Of a stretch of DNA of 64,000 nucleotides, positions 27,250 through 37,169 are shown piece after piece (within the stretch, counting starts at the first letter, position 1; each line of letters begins with the position of its first letter). This stretch comes from Allobrachymonas denitrificans DSM 15123 (GTDB taxonomy: Bacteria > Pseudomonadota > Gammaproteobacteria > Burkholderiales > Burkholderiaceae_C). The notes under the pieces were generated by a model, which worked only from the letters and a program-made list of their open reading frames with translations, was not told the DNA's origin and did no database searches. Both the position numbers and the translations under genes were made by a program. The DNA is taken from assembly GCF_900110225.1 (NCBI RefSeq), contig NZ_FOCW01000001.1, forward strand, positions 682,001-746,000. Reading direction: 5' to 3'.

Positions 27250-27900
27250 TCAGACAGCCGGCTGATGTGCCAGCCAGGGCTTGCTTGCCAGACGTTCGGC
27301 TTCGAAGGCCTTGATCTTGTCCACATGGCGTAGCGTCAGGCCGATATCGTCCAGGCCGTTGATCAGGCAGTACTTGCGGAAGGCCTGCACGTCGAAGGGG
27401 ATTTCTTCGCCCTGCGGCAGCACGACGACCTGACGCTCCAGGTCGATGGTCAGCTGGTAGCCGGGGAAGGCCGCCACTTCATCGAACAGGCGCGACACGG
27501 TCGCTTCCGGCAGCACGATGGGCAGCAGGCCGTTCTTGAAGCAGTTGTTGAAGAAGATGTCGGCAAAGCTGGGCGCGATGATGGCGCGGAAGCCATACTG
27601 CTCCAGTGCCCAGGGGGCGTGCTCGCGGCTGGAGCCGCAACCGAAGTTCTTGCGCGCCAGCAGAATGCTCGCGCCCTTGTAGCGCGGCTGGTTCAGCACG
27701 AAATCGGGATTCGGCTTGCGCTCGGATTCGGGCTTGCCGGGCTCGCCCTTGTCAAGGTAGCGCCACTCGTCGAACAGGTTGGGGCCGAAGCCGGTGCGGC
27801 GGATGGATTTCAGGAACTGCTTGGGAATGATGGCGTCGGTATCGACGTTCTCGCGGTCAAGTGGGGCCACGAGGCCCTGGTGGATGGTGAACTTTTGCAT
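27250..27900 (-). CDS. leuD: 3-Isopropylmalate dehydratase small subunit
   Basis: LeuD forms the swivel domain that pairs with LeuC to isomerise 2- to 3-isopropylmalate. The 216-residue protein has the family motifs [33 protein letters not shown] and [18 protein letters not shown]. It lies 27 bases before leuB and 89 bases after the small lipoprotein gene, all on the minus strand. Confidence 0.97.
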   Translation of the reverse strand: MQKFTIHQGLVAPLDRENVDTDAIIPKQFLKSIRRTGFGPNLFDEWRYLDKGEPGKPESERKPNPDFVLNQPRYKGASILLARKNFGCGSSREHAPWALEQYGFRAIIAPSFADIFFNNCFKNGLLPIVLPEATVSRLFDEVAAFPGYQLTIDLERQVVVLPQGEEIPFDVQAFRKYCLINGLDDIGLTLRHVDKIKAFEAERLASKPWLAHQPAV

Positions 27901-27989
27901 GATGAATCAATAAGAGGGGCAGGGCAGATGCCCTGCGCAATGGCCGGGAGGAGGGGCAGGGATCTGCTGCCCGCCGCCTCCGGACGCAA

Positions 27990-28151
27990 TTACTTGGAAA
28001 CTTCCTGGACTTTCTCGCCCGCCTTTTCGATGCCGGAGCCGGCAGCCTGGCCGGCCTGCTTGACGTCCTGCTTCACGCCGGCCCAGGTATTGCAGCCGGA
28101 GATGGAGAGTGCCATGACGATGGCGCTGGCGAGGATTGCGATGGTTTTCAT
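27990..28151 (-). CDS. Entericidin-type small lipoprotein
   Basis: A 53-residue lipoprotein whose signal peptide ends in the lipobox SISGC (Cys20). The mature part is short, Gly/Ala/Lys/Gln-rich and amphipathic (NTWAGVKQDVKQAGQAAGSG, ending EVSK). This is the pattern of the entericidin A/B (EcnA/B) family of small membrane-associated lipoproteins, whose E. coli members act as an envelope toxin-antidote pair. Only one such gene is present. It lies between leuC and leuD in the same orientation, so it is probably co-transcribed with leucine genes although no functional link is known. Confidence 0.85.
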   Translation of the reverse strand: MKTIAILASAIVMALSISGCNTWAGVKQDVKQAGQAAGSGIEKAGEKVQEVSK

Positions 28152-28185
28152 TCAGGGTCCTTTCTTGAAAACAGCCTGGTGGGCT

Positions 28186-29637
28186 TCATGCAAAAGCACG
28201 GACATCCACGAAGTGCCCGTGTACCGCAGCAGCCGCGGCCATGGCCGGGCTGACGAGGTGCGTGCGACCGCCATTGCCCTGGCGGCCTTCGAAGTTGCGG
28301 TTGCTGGTCGAGGCACAGCGCTCGCCCGGCTCCAGACGGTCGGCGTTCATGGCCAGGCACATGCTGCAGCCCGGCTCGCGCCATTCAAAGCCGGCCGCCT
28401 TGAAGATCTCGTGCAGGCCTTCGCGCTCGGCTTGTTCCTTCACCAGACCGGAACCCGGCACCACCATGGCCAGCTTCACGTTCCTGGCCACTTTCTGGCC
28501 CAGCTTCTTCACCACGGCGGCGGCTTCGCGCATGTCCTCGATGCGGCTGTTGGTGCAGCTGCCGATGAACACCTTGTCCACGCTGATGTCGGTCAGGGCC
28601 TTGCCCGGCTCCAGACCCATGTATTCCAGCGCGCGCTCGATGGCGCCACGCTTGCTGGCATCCTTTTCCTTGTCGGGGTCCGGCACATTGCCGTTCACGC
28701 CCAGCACCATCTCGGGGCTGGTGCCCCAGGTCACCTGCGGCTGGATCTCGGCGGCATTCAGCTCCACCACGGCGTCGAAACGCGCACCCTCGTCGGAGTG
28801 CAGCGTGCGCCAGTGCGCCACTGCCTGCTCCCACTCGGGGCCACCGACGAACTTGCCGGTAGCGGCATCGGTACCCGGAGCAAAGGGGCGACCCTTCACG
28901 TACTCGATGGTCTTGTCATCCACCGCCACGATGCCGGCACGCGCACCGGCTTCGATCGCCATGTTGCACACCGTCATGCGGCCTTCCATGCTCAGGCCGC
29001 GGATGGCGCTGCCGCCAAACTCGATGGTGTAGCCGGTGCCGCCAGCGGTACCGATCTTGCCGATGATGGCCAGCACCACGTCCTTGGCCGTCACGCCCGG
29101 AGCCAGCGTGCCTTCCACCTTCACCAGCATGTTTTTCGCCTTCTTGGCCAGCAGCGTCTGCGTGGCCATCACATGCTCCACCTCGCTGGTGCCGATACCG
29201 TGCGCCAGCGCGCCGAAGGCACCGTGCGTGCTGGTATGGCTGTCGCCGCAGACCACGGTCATGCCTGGCAGGGTGGCGCCATTCTCGGGACCCATCACGT
29301 GCACAATGCCCTGGCGCTTGCTCAGAAAGGGGAAATAGGCCGCAGCACCGAATTCCTTGATGTTGGCATCCAGCGTGGTCACCTGCTCCTTGCTGGTGGG
29401 ATCGGTGATGCCGTCATAGCCCAGTTCCCAGCCGGTGGTGGGGGTGTTGTGGTCGGCGGTGGCCACCACGGAGCTCACGCGCCACAGCTTGCGGCCGGCC
29501 TCGCGCAGGCCTTCGAAAGCCTGCGGGCTGGTCACTTCATGCACCAGATGGCGGTCGATATACAGGATGGCGGTGCCGTCTTCTTCGGTATGCACCACGT
29601 GCTCATCCCAGAGTTTGTCGTACAGGGTACGGGCCAT
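28186..29637 (-). CDS. leuC: 3-Isopropylmalate dehydratase large subunit
   Basis: LeuC is the [4Fe-4S] aconitase-family catalytic subunit of isopropylmalate isomerase. The 483-residue protein has the N-terminus [15 protein letters not shown], the motif [29 protein letters not shown], and the cluster cysteines in FIGSCTNSR and [10 protein letters not shown]. It follows the LysR gene by 27 bases and is followed by the entericidin-like gene. Confidence 0.97.
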   Translation of the reverse strand: MARTLYDKLWDEHVVHTEEDGTAILYIDRHLVHEVTSPQAFEGLREAGRKLWRVSSVVATADHNTPTTGWELGYDGITDPTSKEQVTTLDANIKEFGAAAYFPFLSKRQGIVHVMGPENGATLPGMTVVCGDSHTSTHGAFGALAHGIGTSEVEHVMATQTLLAKKAKNMLVKVEGTLAPGVTAKDVVLAIIGKIGTAGGTGYTIEFGGSAIRGLSMEGRMTVCNMAIEAGARAGIVAVDDKTIEYVKGRPFAPGTDAATGKFVGGPEWEQAVAHWRTLHSDEGARFDAVVELNAAEIQPQVTWGTSPEMVLGVNGNVPDPDKEKDASKRGAIERALEYMGLEPGKALTDISVDKVFIGSCTNSRIEDMREAAAVVKKLGQKVARNVKLAMVVPGSGLVKEQAEREGLHEIFKAAGFEWREPGCSMCLAMNADRLEPGERCASTSNRNFEGRQGNGGRTHLVSPAMAAAAAVHGHFVDVRAFA

Positions 29638-29664
29638 GATTGTCCTTGTGATTAGCGTGAAAGG

Positions 29665-30597
29665 TTAAACGGAAACGGGGTGGGGCCGTTCGGCGCCCAG
29701 CAGGTGATCCACCAGCTGGCGCGCCGCATGCGGCAAGGCAGAAAAATCGCGCGCCACCAGATCCAGGCGGCGCTCCGACCAGGCATCGCGCAAGCCGATA
29801 CTCACCAGCTTGCCGGCTCCATGCAGCAATTCAAAAGCGCGGCGCGGCATCACGCCCACGCCCAGACCATTGTCGATCATGCGGCACATGGCGTCCAGAC
29901 CGGACACGGAGATGCGCAGGCGGATCGGCCGTCCGGCCAGCAGCGCCGCATGGCGCATGGCCTGATGCACCGAGCTGTTGGCATGCAGGCCCACATGGTC
30001 GTAGTCGAGCGACTGGGCGAAATCGATCTCGTCGTGCTGTGCCAGCGGATGCGACTCGGGCGCGATCAGCACCAGCTGGTCCTGCCGGTAGGGCAGGGTC
30101 TGCAGGCCGGCGCTGCCATGCACCAGATTGCCGATGCCGAGATCGGCCGTGCCATCCTGCACGGCGCGCACGATATCGGGGCTCAGATGCTCTTCCAGAT
30201 CGATCTTGATGTGCTCATGTTCGCGCGCAAAGCTGCCCAGGTCTTCCGGCAGAAACTGCACGATGGCCGAGATGCTGGCATGCACACGCACATGGCCGCG
30301 CACGCCTTCGGCATATTCGCCCAACTCATCCTGCATCTTGTCGATGCGGCGCAGCACGGCGCGGGCATGGTGCAACAGGTTTTCGCCCGCAGGAGTCAGC
30401 GACACACCGCGTGCATGACGCTCGAGCAGGGGGGTGTGGAACAGCGCTTCCAGATCGCTCAGCCGCTTGCTCACCGCCGAGGCTGCGATATAGGCCTTGT
30501 CCGCTGCGCGCCCGATGCTGCCCGATTCGCACACGGCAACAAACAGCTGCAGCGAGGTCAGGTCGAGTCGGCGGGAAACGGAGTGGTCGGCGGCCAT
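29665..30597 (-). CDS. LysR-family transcriptional regulator
   Basis: A 310-residue LTTR with an N-terminal winged helix-turn-helix (LTSLQLFVAVCESGSIGRAADKAYIAASAVSKRLSDLE) and a C-terminal periplasmic-binding-protein-like effector domain. It is oriented with and immediately upstream of leuC (27 bases), so it is likely co-transcribed with the leucine genes. Whether it regulates them is not shown; most LTTRs regulate a divergent gene and there is none here, the gltA terminator side being upstream. Confidence 0.9.
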   Translation of the reverse strand: MAADHSVSRRLDLTSLQLFVAVCESGSIGRAADKAYIAASAVSKRLSDLEALFHTPLLERHARGVSLTPAGENLLHHARAVLRRIDKMQDELGEYAEGVRGHVRVHASISAIVQFLPEDLGSFAREHEHIKIDLEEHLSPDIVRAVQDGTADLGIGNLVHGSAGLQTLPYRQDQLVLIAPESHPLAQHDEIDFAQSLDYDHVGLHANSSVHQAMRHAALLAGRPIRLRISVSGLDAMCRMIDNGLGVGVMPRRAFELLHGAGKLVSIGLRDAWSERRLDLVARDFSALPHAARQLVDHLLGAERPHPVSV

Positions 30598-30823
30598 GGA
30601 ATTGGAGTAAGCATCGTGGTTGACGATGAATTTCCGCTATTTTGCGCGAAATTTTGGCGCGGATGCATCGCGGATCACGATGTCTGACCTTCTTAATGGC
30701 GAATCTTCATGTTCGCAGAGGATGCTGGAAAAATGAACCTGCACCGGCATCTGCGCACCAAGCTTCTGCAAACCCCCCTGTGCAAATCAGGCGCCCACGA
30801 ATCCGCTTCGCCTCGCAGCGCAA
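30598..30823. other. Intergenic region upstream of the LysR gene
   Basis: Together with the gltA terminator this is a 300-base gene-free stretch. It should hold the promoter of the lysR-leu operon on the minus strand. It is AT-richer near the LysR start, but I could not single out convincing -35/-10 hexamers or a dyad. Confidence 0.4.
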
Positions 30824-30857
30824 GAAAAAACCCGCCAGGCTTGCGCACAGGCGGGTG
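30824..30857 (-). terminator. Rho-independent terminator after gltA
   Basis: Stem ACCCGCC/GGCGGGT (30830-30856) with a 13-base loop, followed on the minus strand by six T residues (A-run 30825-30830). It ends the sdhC-D-A-B-E-gltA operon. Confidence 0.85.
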
Positions 30858-30897
30858 GTGCAGACCGGCTGCCATGCAGCCGGTACGGCAGGGTCGA

Positions 30898-32208
30898 TCA
30901 GCCCTTGTAGTTGGCCGGAACGTCGCGACGGACGGAGCCGGTGTACAGCTGGCGCGGACGGCCGATCTTGTACTCGGGGTCGCCGATCATCTCGTCGAGC
31001 TGGGCAATCCAGCCAACGGTACGGGCCAGGGCGAAGATGCCGGTGAACAGGTTCACCGGCACGCCGATGGCGCGCTGCACGATGCCGGAGTAGAAGTCCA
31101 CGTTCGGGTACAGCTTGCGCTGGACGAAGTAGTCGTCTTCCAGGGCGATCTTTTCCAGGGCCTTGGCCAGGGCGAACAGCGGATCGTTTTCCAGACCCAG
31201 TTCAGCCAGCACCTGGTCGCAGGTTTCCTGCATCAGCTTGGCACGCGGGTCGTAGTTCTTGTAGACGCGGTGACCGAAGCCCATCAGCTTGACGCCGGAG
31301 TTCTTGTCCTTCACCTTTTCCATGAACTCGCCAACCTTGGCCACGCCACCCATCTTCTGGATGTCTTCCAGCATGTTCAGGCAGGCTTCGTTGGCGCCGC
31401 CGTGGGCAGGACCCCACAGGCAGGCCACGCCGGCTGCGATGGCAGCGAACGGGTTGGTGCCGGAGGAACCGCACAGACGCACGGTGGAGGTGGAAGCGTT
31501 CTGCTCGTGGTCAGCGTGCAGGATAAAGATGCGGTCCAGGGCCTTCTCGATCACCGGGTTGACCTTGTACTCCTCGCAGGGCGTACCGAACATCATGCGC
31601 AGGAAGTTGCCGGCATAGCTCAGGTTGTTCTGCGGGTACATGTAGGGCTCGCCCTTGCCATACTTGTATGCCATGGCGACCAGGGTCGGCATCTTGGCAA
31701 TCAGCTGGATGGCGGCGCGGGCACGGTGTTCGGGGTTATGAACGTCGGTGCTCTCGTGGTAGAAGGCGGACATGGCGCCAACCAGACCGGTCAGAACGGC
31801 CATGGGGTGGGCGTCGCGACGGAAACCGCGCAGGAAGAACTGCATCTGCTCGTTCACCATGGTGTGACTCAGCACACGGTGGTGGAAGTCCTTGGACTGG
31901 TCTGCGCTGGGCAGTTCGCCCTTCAGCAGCAGGTAGCAGGTGTCCAGATAGTCGCAGTTCTGGGCCAGTTGCTCGATGGGGTAGCCGCGGTACAGCAGTT
32001 CGCCCTTGTCGCCGTCGATGTAGGTGATGGCGGATTGGCAGGAGGCCGTGGAGAGGAAACCGGGATCGTACGTGAACATGCCGGTCTGTGCGTACAGCTT
32101 GCGGATGTCGATCACGTCAGGACCGATGTTGCCCTGGTACACCGGCAGCTCGACGTTCGGGCTGCCGTTGCTGAAGGAGAGGGTCGCTTTGTTGTCAGAC
32201 AGTTTCAT
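30898..32208 (-). CDS. gltA: Citrate synthase
   Basis: The 436-residue type II (hexameric, NADH-sensitive class) citrate synthase condenses oxaloacetate and acetyl-CoA. Visible motifs are [20 protein letters not shown], the active-site His regions [15 protein letters not shown] and [15 protein letters not shown], and the N-terminal beta-domain characteristic of this class. The ATG at 32208 with AGGAG upstream gives [16 protein letters not shown]; an in-frame ATG 15 codons earlier lies inside the sdhE-gltA spacer. It is the last gene of the sdh operon. Confidence 0.96.
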   Translation of the reverse strand: MKLSDNKATLSFSNGSPNVELPVYQGNIGPDVIDIRKLYAQTGMFTYDPGFLSTASCQSAITYIDGDKGELLYRGYPIEQLAQNCDYLDTCYLLLKGELPSADQSKDFHHRVLSHTMVNEQMQFFLRGFRRDAHPMAVLTGLVGAMSAFYHESTDVHNPEHRARAAIQLIAKMPTLVAMAYKYGKGEPYMYPQNNLSYAGNFLRMMFGTPCEEYKVNPVIEKALDRIFILHADHEQNASTSTVRLCGSSGTNPFAAIAAGVACLWGPAHGGANEACLNMLEDIQKMGGVAKVGEFMEKVKDKNSGVKLMGFGHRVYKNYDPRAKLMQETCDQVLAELGLENDPLFALAKALEKIALEDDYFVQRKLYPNVDFYSGIVQRAIGVPVNLFTGIFALARTVGWIAQLDEMIGDPEYKIGRPRQLYTGSVRRDVPANYKG

Positions 32209-32259
32209 CAAGGAACTCCTGCGTTCTTGGTTCAGTGAATTAAAAGCAGCCAAAGCTGC

Positions 32260-32538
32260 TCAATGAGGGGCCGGATTACGCATCCGTTCCAGCAAGGCAA
32301 CGACTTCGGGAGTGTCGAGCGGCGCCGCAGGTTGCTTGCGGCGCAGCAACAGATCCAGCAGATCGTTGTCGGACAGGTCCATTAGGGCATACATCGCTTG
32401 CGCTTCACTGACAGTCATGGCGCTGCCATGGTTGTCGAGGAAGCGCGTGATGAACAGGTCGTTTTCCAGCAAGCCGCGGCGGCAGCGCCACCGCATCTTG
32501 CTGAATTCTTCCGCTGTCAGGCGGTCGTCTGCCGTCAT
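32260..32538 (-). CDS. sdhE: Succinate dehydrogenase flavinylation factor
   Basis: A 92-residue protein of the SdhE/Sdh5 (DUF339, YgfY) family. It carries the diagnostic RGxxE motif (residues 21-25, in RRGLLENDL) that contacts SdhA during covalent FAD attachment, followed by the AMYALMDLSDNDLLDLLL helix. It lies 18 bases after sdhB and before gltA, the usual place for this assembly factor in betaproteobacteria. Confidence 0.93.
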   Translation of the reverse strand: MTADDRLTAEEFSKMRWRCRRGLLENDLFITRFLDNHGSAMTVSEAQAMYALMDLSDNDLLDLLLRRKQPAAPLDTPEVVALLERMRNPAPH

Positions 32539-32556
32539 GTGCGTGTTTCTTCCAGA

Positions 32557-33261
32557 TCAGATCGTGCGACGCGCGATCATTTCCTTGATCTTGCCGATCG
32601 CCTTCGCCGGGTTCAGGCCCTTCGGGCAAACGTCGACGCAGTTCATGATGGTGTGGCAGCGGAACAGGCGGTACGGATCTTCCAGGTTGTCCAGACGCTC
32701 GGCCGTGGCCTGGTCGCGGCTGTCAGCCAGGAAGCGGTACGCCTGCAGCAGGCCGGCAGGACCGACGTACTTGTCGGGGTTCCACCAGAAGCTGGGGCAG
32801 CTGGTCGAGCAGCTGGCGCACAGAATGCACTCGTACAGGCCGTTGAGCTCTTCGCGCTCTTCGGGGCTCTGCAGGCGCTCTTTCTCGGGAGCCGGCGTGT
32901 TGTTGATCAGGTACGGCTTGATGGAGTCGTACTGCTTGAAGAACATGGTCATGTCGACGATCAGGTCGCGCACCACCGGCAGGCCCGGCAGCGGCTTCAG
33001 GACGATCGGGTCCTTCAGCGTGCGCAGGTTGGTCAGGCAGGCGAGACCGTTCTTGCCGTTGATGTTCATGGCGTCGGAACCGCACACGCCTTCGCGGCAG
33101 GAGCGGCGGAACGCGATCGTGGGATCGAGTTTCTTCAGCTTGACCAGGGCGTCCAGCAGCATGCGCTCATGGCCGTCGAGTTCGATCTCGATGGTCTGCA
33201 TGTAGGGCTTGGCGTCCTTGTCCGGATCGTAGCGGTAGATTTTGAAGGTACGTTTTTGCAT
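32557..33261 (-). CDS. sdhB: Succinate dehydrogenase iron-sulfur subunit
   Basis: A 234-residue subunit carrying the three electron-transfer clusters. The [2Fe-2S] ligands are in [20 protein letters not shown] with the following Cys. The [4Fe-4S] and [3Fe-4S] ligands are in [13 protein letters not shown] and [17 protein letters not shown]. The ATG at 33261 gives the family N-terminus [13 protein letters not shown]. It starts 13 bases after the sdhA stop. Confidence 0.97.
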   Translation of the reverse strand: MQKRTFKIYRYDPDKDAKPYMQTIEIELDGHERMLLDALVKLKKLDPTIAFRRSCREGVCGSDAMNINGKNGLACLTNLRTLKDPIVLKPLPGLPVVRDLIVDMTMFFKQYDSIKPYLINNTPAPEKERLQSPEEREELNGLYECILCASCSTSCPSFWWNPDKYVGPAGLLQAYRFLADSRDQATAERLDNLEDPYRLFRCHTIMNCVDVCPKGLNPAKAIGKIKEMIARRTI

Positions 33262-33274
33262 GGAAAACTCCGGA

Positions 33275-35080
33275 TCAGAAGGTACGGACCTTCGGTGGCA
33301 CGGATTCAACCGTCAGGGGTTTCAGGTTCACGGGCTTGTAGCTCAGGCTGTTGCTGGCGCTGTGCCACAGGGTGTGCTTGAGCCAGTTGGCATCGTCACG
33401 ACCCAGTGGAGCGGTGGGGTGGTCAGCCGGATGCTCGTAGTCGTACACGGTGTGGGCGCCACGGCATTCCTTGCGGGCAGCGGCGGACACCATGGTGGCC
33501 TGGGCCACTTCCATCAGGTTGGCCACTTCCAGCGCCTCGACGCGGGCGGTGTTGAACACCTTGGACTTGTCCTGCAGGATGATGTTGCCTACGCGATCGC
33601 GGATGGCAGCAATCTTCTGCACGCCTTCGTCCATGCTGGCCTGGGTGCGGAACACGCCGGCGTGTTGCTGCATGGTGGCACGGATGTCGTTGGCGATGTC
33701 CTGCGAGTATTCGCCGGAAGTGTTCTCTTCCAGCTTGGCCAGGCGGGACAGGGTGAAGTCGGCAGCATTCGCCGGCAGCGGCTTGTGCTCCTTGTTCTTG
33801 TCGTTGAACTGCACGATGTGGTTGCCGGCAGCGCGGCCGAACACCAGCAGGTCGAGCAGGGAGTTGGTGCCCAGGCGGTTGGCGCCGTGCACCGACACGC
33901 AGGCGCATTCGCCCACGGCGTACAGGCCGTTGACGATGCGGTTTTCACCGTTGATGTGCTCGACGACCTGACCATGGATGTTGGTCGGGATGCCGCCCAT
34001 CTGGTAGTGGATGGTGGGCACCACCGGGATCGGCTCCTTGGTGATGTCGACGTTGGCGAAGTTGTGGCCGATTTCTTCCACGGACGGCAGGCGCTTGCGG
34101 ATGGTTTCGGCGCCCAGGTGGTCCAGCTTCATCAGGATGTAGTCCTTGTTGGGACCGCAGCCGCGACCTTCCTTGATCTCCTGGTCCATCGAGCGGGACA
34201 CGAAGTCGCGCGGAGCCAGATCCTTCAGCGTGGGCGCATAGCGCTCCATGAAGCGCTCGCCTTCGCTGTTCAGCAGGATGGCGCCTTCGCCGCGGCAGCC
34301 TTCGGTCAGCAGCACGCCGGCACCGGCCACGCCGGTGGGGTGGAACTGCCAGAATTCCATGTCCTGCAGCGGGATGCCGGCACGTGCCGCCATGCCCAGG
34401 CCGTCACCGGTGTTGATGAAGGCGTTGGTGGAAGCAGCGAAGATGCGGCCGGCACCACCGGTGGCCAGCAGCGTGGTCTTGGCTTCGAGCATGTAGACCT
34501 CGCCGGTCTCCATCTCGAGGGCAGTCACGCCCACCACGTCGCCGTCGGCGTCGCGGACCAGGTCCAGCGCCATCCACTCGACGAAGAAGTTGGTGCGGGA
34601 AGCCACGTTCTGCTGGTACAGCGTGTGCAGCATGGCGTGGCCGGTACGGTCAGCGGCTGCGCAGGCGCGCTGCACGGGCTTCTCGCCGTGGTTGGCGGTG
34701 TGGCCGCCGAACGGACGCTGGTAGATCGTGCCATCGGGGTTGCGGTCGAACGGCATGCCGAAGTGCTCGAGCTCGTACACGACCTTCGGGGCCTCGCGGC
34801 ACATGAATTCGATGGCGTCCTGGTCACCCAGCCAGTCGGAACCCTTGATGGTGTCGTAGAAGTGCCATTCCCAGTTGTCTTCGCTCATGTTGCCGAGGGA
34901 AGCGGACACGCCACCCTGGGCGGCCACGGTGTGGGAACGGGTCGGGAAAACCTTGGTCAGCACGGCCACGTTGAGGCCGGCGCGTGCCAGCTGCAGCGAG
35001 GCACGCATGCCGGAGCCGCCGGCACCGACGATGACGACATCAAACTTGCGGCGGGGCAGGGATTGGGGAATCGCAGTCAT
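33275..35080 (-). CDS. sdhA: Succinate dehydrogenase flavoprotein subunit
   Basis: The 601-residue catalytic subunit oxidises succinate to fumarate. It has the FAD-binding motif [17 protein letters not shown], the covalent-FAD His in [13 protein letters not shown], and the substrate/active-site segments [20 protein letters not shown] and [20 protein letters not shown]. It starts 3 bases after the sdhD stop. Confidence 0.98.
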   Translation of the reverse strand: MTAIPQSLPRRKFDVVIVGAGGSGMRASLQLARAGLNVAVLTKVFPTRSHTVAAQGGVSASLGNMSEDNWEWHFYDTIKGSDWLGDQDAIEFMCREAPKVVYELEHFGMPFDRNPDGTIYQRPFGGHTANHGEKPVQRACAAADRTGHAMLHTLYQQNVASRTNFFVEWMALDLVRDADGDVVGVTALEMETGEVYMLEAKTTLLATGGAGRIFAASTNAFINTGDGLGMAARAGIPLQDMEFWQFHPTGVAGAGVLLTEGCRGEGAILLNSEGERFMERYAPTLKDLAPRDFVSRSMDQEIKEGRGCGPNKDYILMKLDHLGAETIRKRLPSVEEIGHNFANVDITKEPIPVVPTIHYQMGGIPTNIHGQVVEHINGENRIVNGLYAVGECACVSVHGANRLGTNSLLDLLVFGRAAGNHIVQFNDKNKEHKPLPANAADFTLSRLAKLEENTSGEYSQDIANDIRATMQQHAGVFRTQASMDEGVQKIAAIRDRVGNIILQDKSKVFNTARVEALEVANLMEVAQATMVSAAARKECRGAHTVYDYEHPADHPTAPLGRDDANWLKHTLWHSASNSLSYKPVNLKPLTVESVPPKVRTF

Positions 35081-35083
35081 TTT

Positions 35084-35449
35084 TTACACTCTCCACAGAA
35101 CTTGGATCGCCCAGCCAGTGCAACCCAGCAGCCATACGATCGTAAACACATGCAGCGCCAGGCGGATGCCGGTCGGCTTGACGTAGTCCATCCAGATGTC
35201 ACGCACGCCGATCCAGGCGTGCCAGGCCAGGGCCACGACGGTGACCAGGGTCAGGAATTTCATCCACTGGGGGGCAAAGATGCCGGCCCAGGTGTCGTAG
35301 CTGATGGGGCCCGACGTGAACAGCACGGAGAGCAGCAGCACCAGCGTGAACAGCACGATCAGGGCAGCGGTGACACGCTGTGCGATCCAGTCACGCCCGC
35401 CGTAGTGGGCACCGGTAGTGAGGCGTTTGTAGCCGTAGTTGACAGACAT
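35084..35449 (-). CDS. sdhD: Succinate dehydrogenase membrane anchor subunit D
   Basis: A 121-residue three-helix membrane anchor. GYKRLTTGAHYGGRDWIAQRVTAALIVLF at the N-terminus and LAWHAWIGVRDIWMDYVKP in the second helix are typical; the HAWIGVRDIW segment includes residues near the haem and quinone site. It lies 22 bases after sdhC. Confidence 0.93.
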   Translation of the reverse strand: MSVNYGYKRLTTGAHYGGRDWIAQRVTAALIVLFTLVLLLSVLFTSGPISYDTWAGIFAPQWMKFLTLVTVVALAWHAWIGVRDIWMDYVKPTGIRLALHVFTIVWLLGCTGWAIQVLWRV

Positions 35450-35471
35450 GGGAGTTTCCTTTTGCTTGAAA

Positions 35472-35906
35472 TCAGTACAGGCCGAACAGCTTGGCGCCCA
35501 GGACCAGGGTCAGCGCGATGCTCAGGACCAGCACGGCCTGGGCAGAAGTGCGGCCACCCTGCTTGCTGATGAGTTCGTGGTTCATGTCCATCAGCAGGAA
35601 GCGGATGCCCATGAACATGTGGTGCAGGAAGGCCCAGATCAGGCCGAGGCTGATCAGCTTGTAGAACCAGCCGGGCATGCCCAGACCGCCGTTGAACAGG
35701 GCGGTGAATTTCTCGAACGAGACTTGCGAGGAGATCGAGTTGTCGAACAGCCAGATCACGAAGGGCAGCAGCAGGAACATCAGGGCGCCGCTGATGCGGT
35801 GCAGGATGGACGCGATACCCGCGACCGGGAGGCGGTAGCTCGTGATATCCCCGATGGAGATATTACGGAACTCGGGCCGCTTGGAAGGTTTGCTAGTAGT
35901 TGTCAT
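35472..35906 (-). CDS. sdhC: Succinate dehydrogenase cytochrome b556 subunit
   Basis: A 144-residue subunit with three transmembrane helices. RPEFRNISIGDITSYRLPVAGIASILHRISG contains the conserved SxxHR-type signature, and AFLHHMFMGIRFLLMD carries the haem-ligand His region. The ATG at 35906 is chosen to give MTTTSKPSKRPEF; the open frame extends 41 codons further upstream without SdhC features. First gene of the sdh-gltA operon; the promoter should lie within 35907-36113. Confidence 0.93.
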   Translation of the reverse strand: MTTTSKPSKRPEFRNISIGDITSYRLPVAGIASILHRISGALMFLLLPFVIWLFDNSISSQVSFEKFTALFNGGLGMPGWFYKLISLGLIWAFLHHMFMGIRFLLMDMNHELISKQGGRTSAQAVLVLSIALTLVLGAKLFGLY

Positions 35907-36113
35907 GGGAGGCCTTTTGAAAGTCAACAATCCAGGAAGGCGCAGTTGTGACGCCCCGCAAAAAGCGTTACAAGAGCAATCGCCGATTTTAGGACATGGT
36001 ACGGGCTTGCGGGCACCGTTTGGGTCCAATTATGAAAAAACGCGGGGTTTGGCCGGCTTGCGCGTAAGCTTGCATTCAGTTAGTGATGTAGAAGACATAC
36101 GTTACAACGGCGC

Positions 36114-36977
36114 TCAACTGAGCGTGTTCTTGTAATAGTGGGTATCGGTCCGGTAGAGTCCCTTGCGGACTTCGACCGGTGCGTCATTGTAGGTATAGCT
36201 CACGCGGTCCACCTGCAGCAGGGGGGTGTGGGGCGTGACCTCGAGCAGTTCTGCCTGGGCGGCATCGGGCAGCACGGCACGCACCTGTTCCTCGGCGCGA
36301 ATGGTGCGCACGCCGAATTCCTTTTCGAAAAGGGCATACGTGGGGCCCTGGTGCGTGGTCAGCATGTCGGCATTCAGGCCCTTGAACAGTTGCGCGGGCA
36401 GCCAGATGTCCTCGAGGATGGTGGGAGTGCCGCCGAGCGTGAGCAGGCGGCGCACCTGCATCACGGCATCGCCGCTCTGCAGGCCCAGGGTGCGTGCGAG
36501 TTCGGCATTGGCACGGGCACGCTTGCATTCCAGGATGGTGCGCTGCGCCGGTCCTTCGGTGGAAACCGTGCCGCTGTCGGGATGCAGGCGCAGGAAGCGG
36601 TATTCGACGTGGCGCTCGTTGTGGCTGGCCACGAAGGTGCCCTTGCCCTGGCGGCGCACCACCAGGTTCTCGGCGGCCAGTTCGTCGATGGCCTTGCGCA
36701 CGGTGCCCTGGCTCACGTTGTAGCGCTTGGCCAGTTCCATTTCGCTGGGGATGGCTTCGAGCGGCTTCCATTCGCCGGCTTCCAGACTGTGCAGGATGGC
36801 CTGCTTGATCTGCTGGTAGAGCGGGCTGAAGGAGGGCGTGGGCTGCGGCAGTGGTGCGGAAACCGCAGCGCCGGAGTCCGCCACGATGGCGTCGGAGGGC
36901 TCTGGGGAGAAGTCTGGCATGGCGGCTACGGCAGGGTGGTCAGGGAGGGGTTTGCCCGGAGTTGTGGCAACGAGCAC
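36114..36977 (-). CDS. GntR-family (HutC/UTRA type) transcriptional regulator
   Basis: A 287-residue regulator. A Pro/Ser-rich N-terminal extension of about 50 residues is followed by the GntR winged helix (FSPLYQQIKQAILHSLEAGEW, IPSEMELAKRYNVSQGTVRKAIDEL, VVRRQGKGTFVA). A C-terminal UTRA effector domain follows. The first ATG at 36977 is taken; an ATG at 36920 is possible. It sits between the sdh operon (same strand, downstream) and mdh (divergent), with an 18-bp perfect palindrome 12 bases upstream of its start. Control of these TCA genes is inferred from position. Confidence 0.9.
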   Translation of the reverse strand: MLVATTPGKPLPDHPAVAAMPDFSPEPSDAIVADSGAAVSAPLPQPTPSFSPLYQQIKQAILHSLEAGEWKPLEAIPSEMELAKRYNVSQGTVRKAIDELAAENLVVRRQGKGTFVASHNERHVEYRFLRLHPDSGTVSTEGPAQRTILECKRARANAELARTLGLQSGDAVMQVRRLLTLGGTPTILEDIWLPAQLFKGLNADMLTTHQGPTYALFEKEFGVRTIRAEEQVRAVLPDAAQAELLEVTPHTPLLQVDRVSYTYNDAPVEVRKGLYRTDTHYYKNTLS

Positions 36978-36989
36978 GAATGATAAATC

Positions 36990-37007
36990 ATATCTTATAT
37001 AAGATAT
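36990..37007. promoter_or_regulatory. Palindromic operator candidate between gntR and mdh
   Basis: ATATCTTATATAAGATAT is a perfect 18-bp palindrome in an AT-rich patch of an otherwise GC-rich region. It lies 12 bases from the gntR start and 8 bases upstream of the mdh -35 element. Size and symmetry fit a GntR dimer site. Confidence 0.7.
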
Positions 37008-37015
37008 AAGACAAA

Positions 37016-37045
37016 TTGACCGAATGTCACAATCGGCGTTACACT
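37016..37045 (+). promoter_or_regulatory. Sigma-70 type promoter of mdh
   Basis: TTGACC (37016-37021) and TACACT (37040-37045) are separated by 18 bases and lie about 125 bases upstream of the mdh ATG. The palindrome at 36990-37007 lies directly upstream of the -35. Confidence 0.55.
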
Positions 37046-37169
37046 ATGCGCACTCTGCGGCAGGGCTGTCACGCACGCTCCGGGCGCAGGGCCAAACTTC
37101 CCGATTTCCGGCGGTGACCGGCAGGCGGCCGGTGCAGCTGTTTCGACTTTTCTAACTGGAGACCATTCC

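Noticed and set aside
27619-29655. A 678-codon open frame on the plus strand across leuC and leuD
   Set aside because: It lies antisense to two clear enzymes, is rich in His/Gln/Gly as expected of a GC-rich shadow frame, and has no recognisable domain.
33242-35569. A 775-codon open frame on the plus strand across sdhA and sdhD
   Set aside because: It is fully antisense to SdhA, whose motifs are unmistakable; composition is that of a shadow frame.
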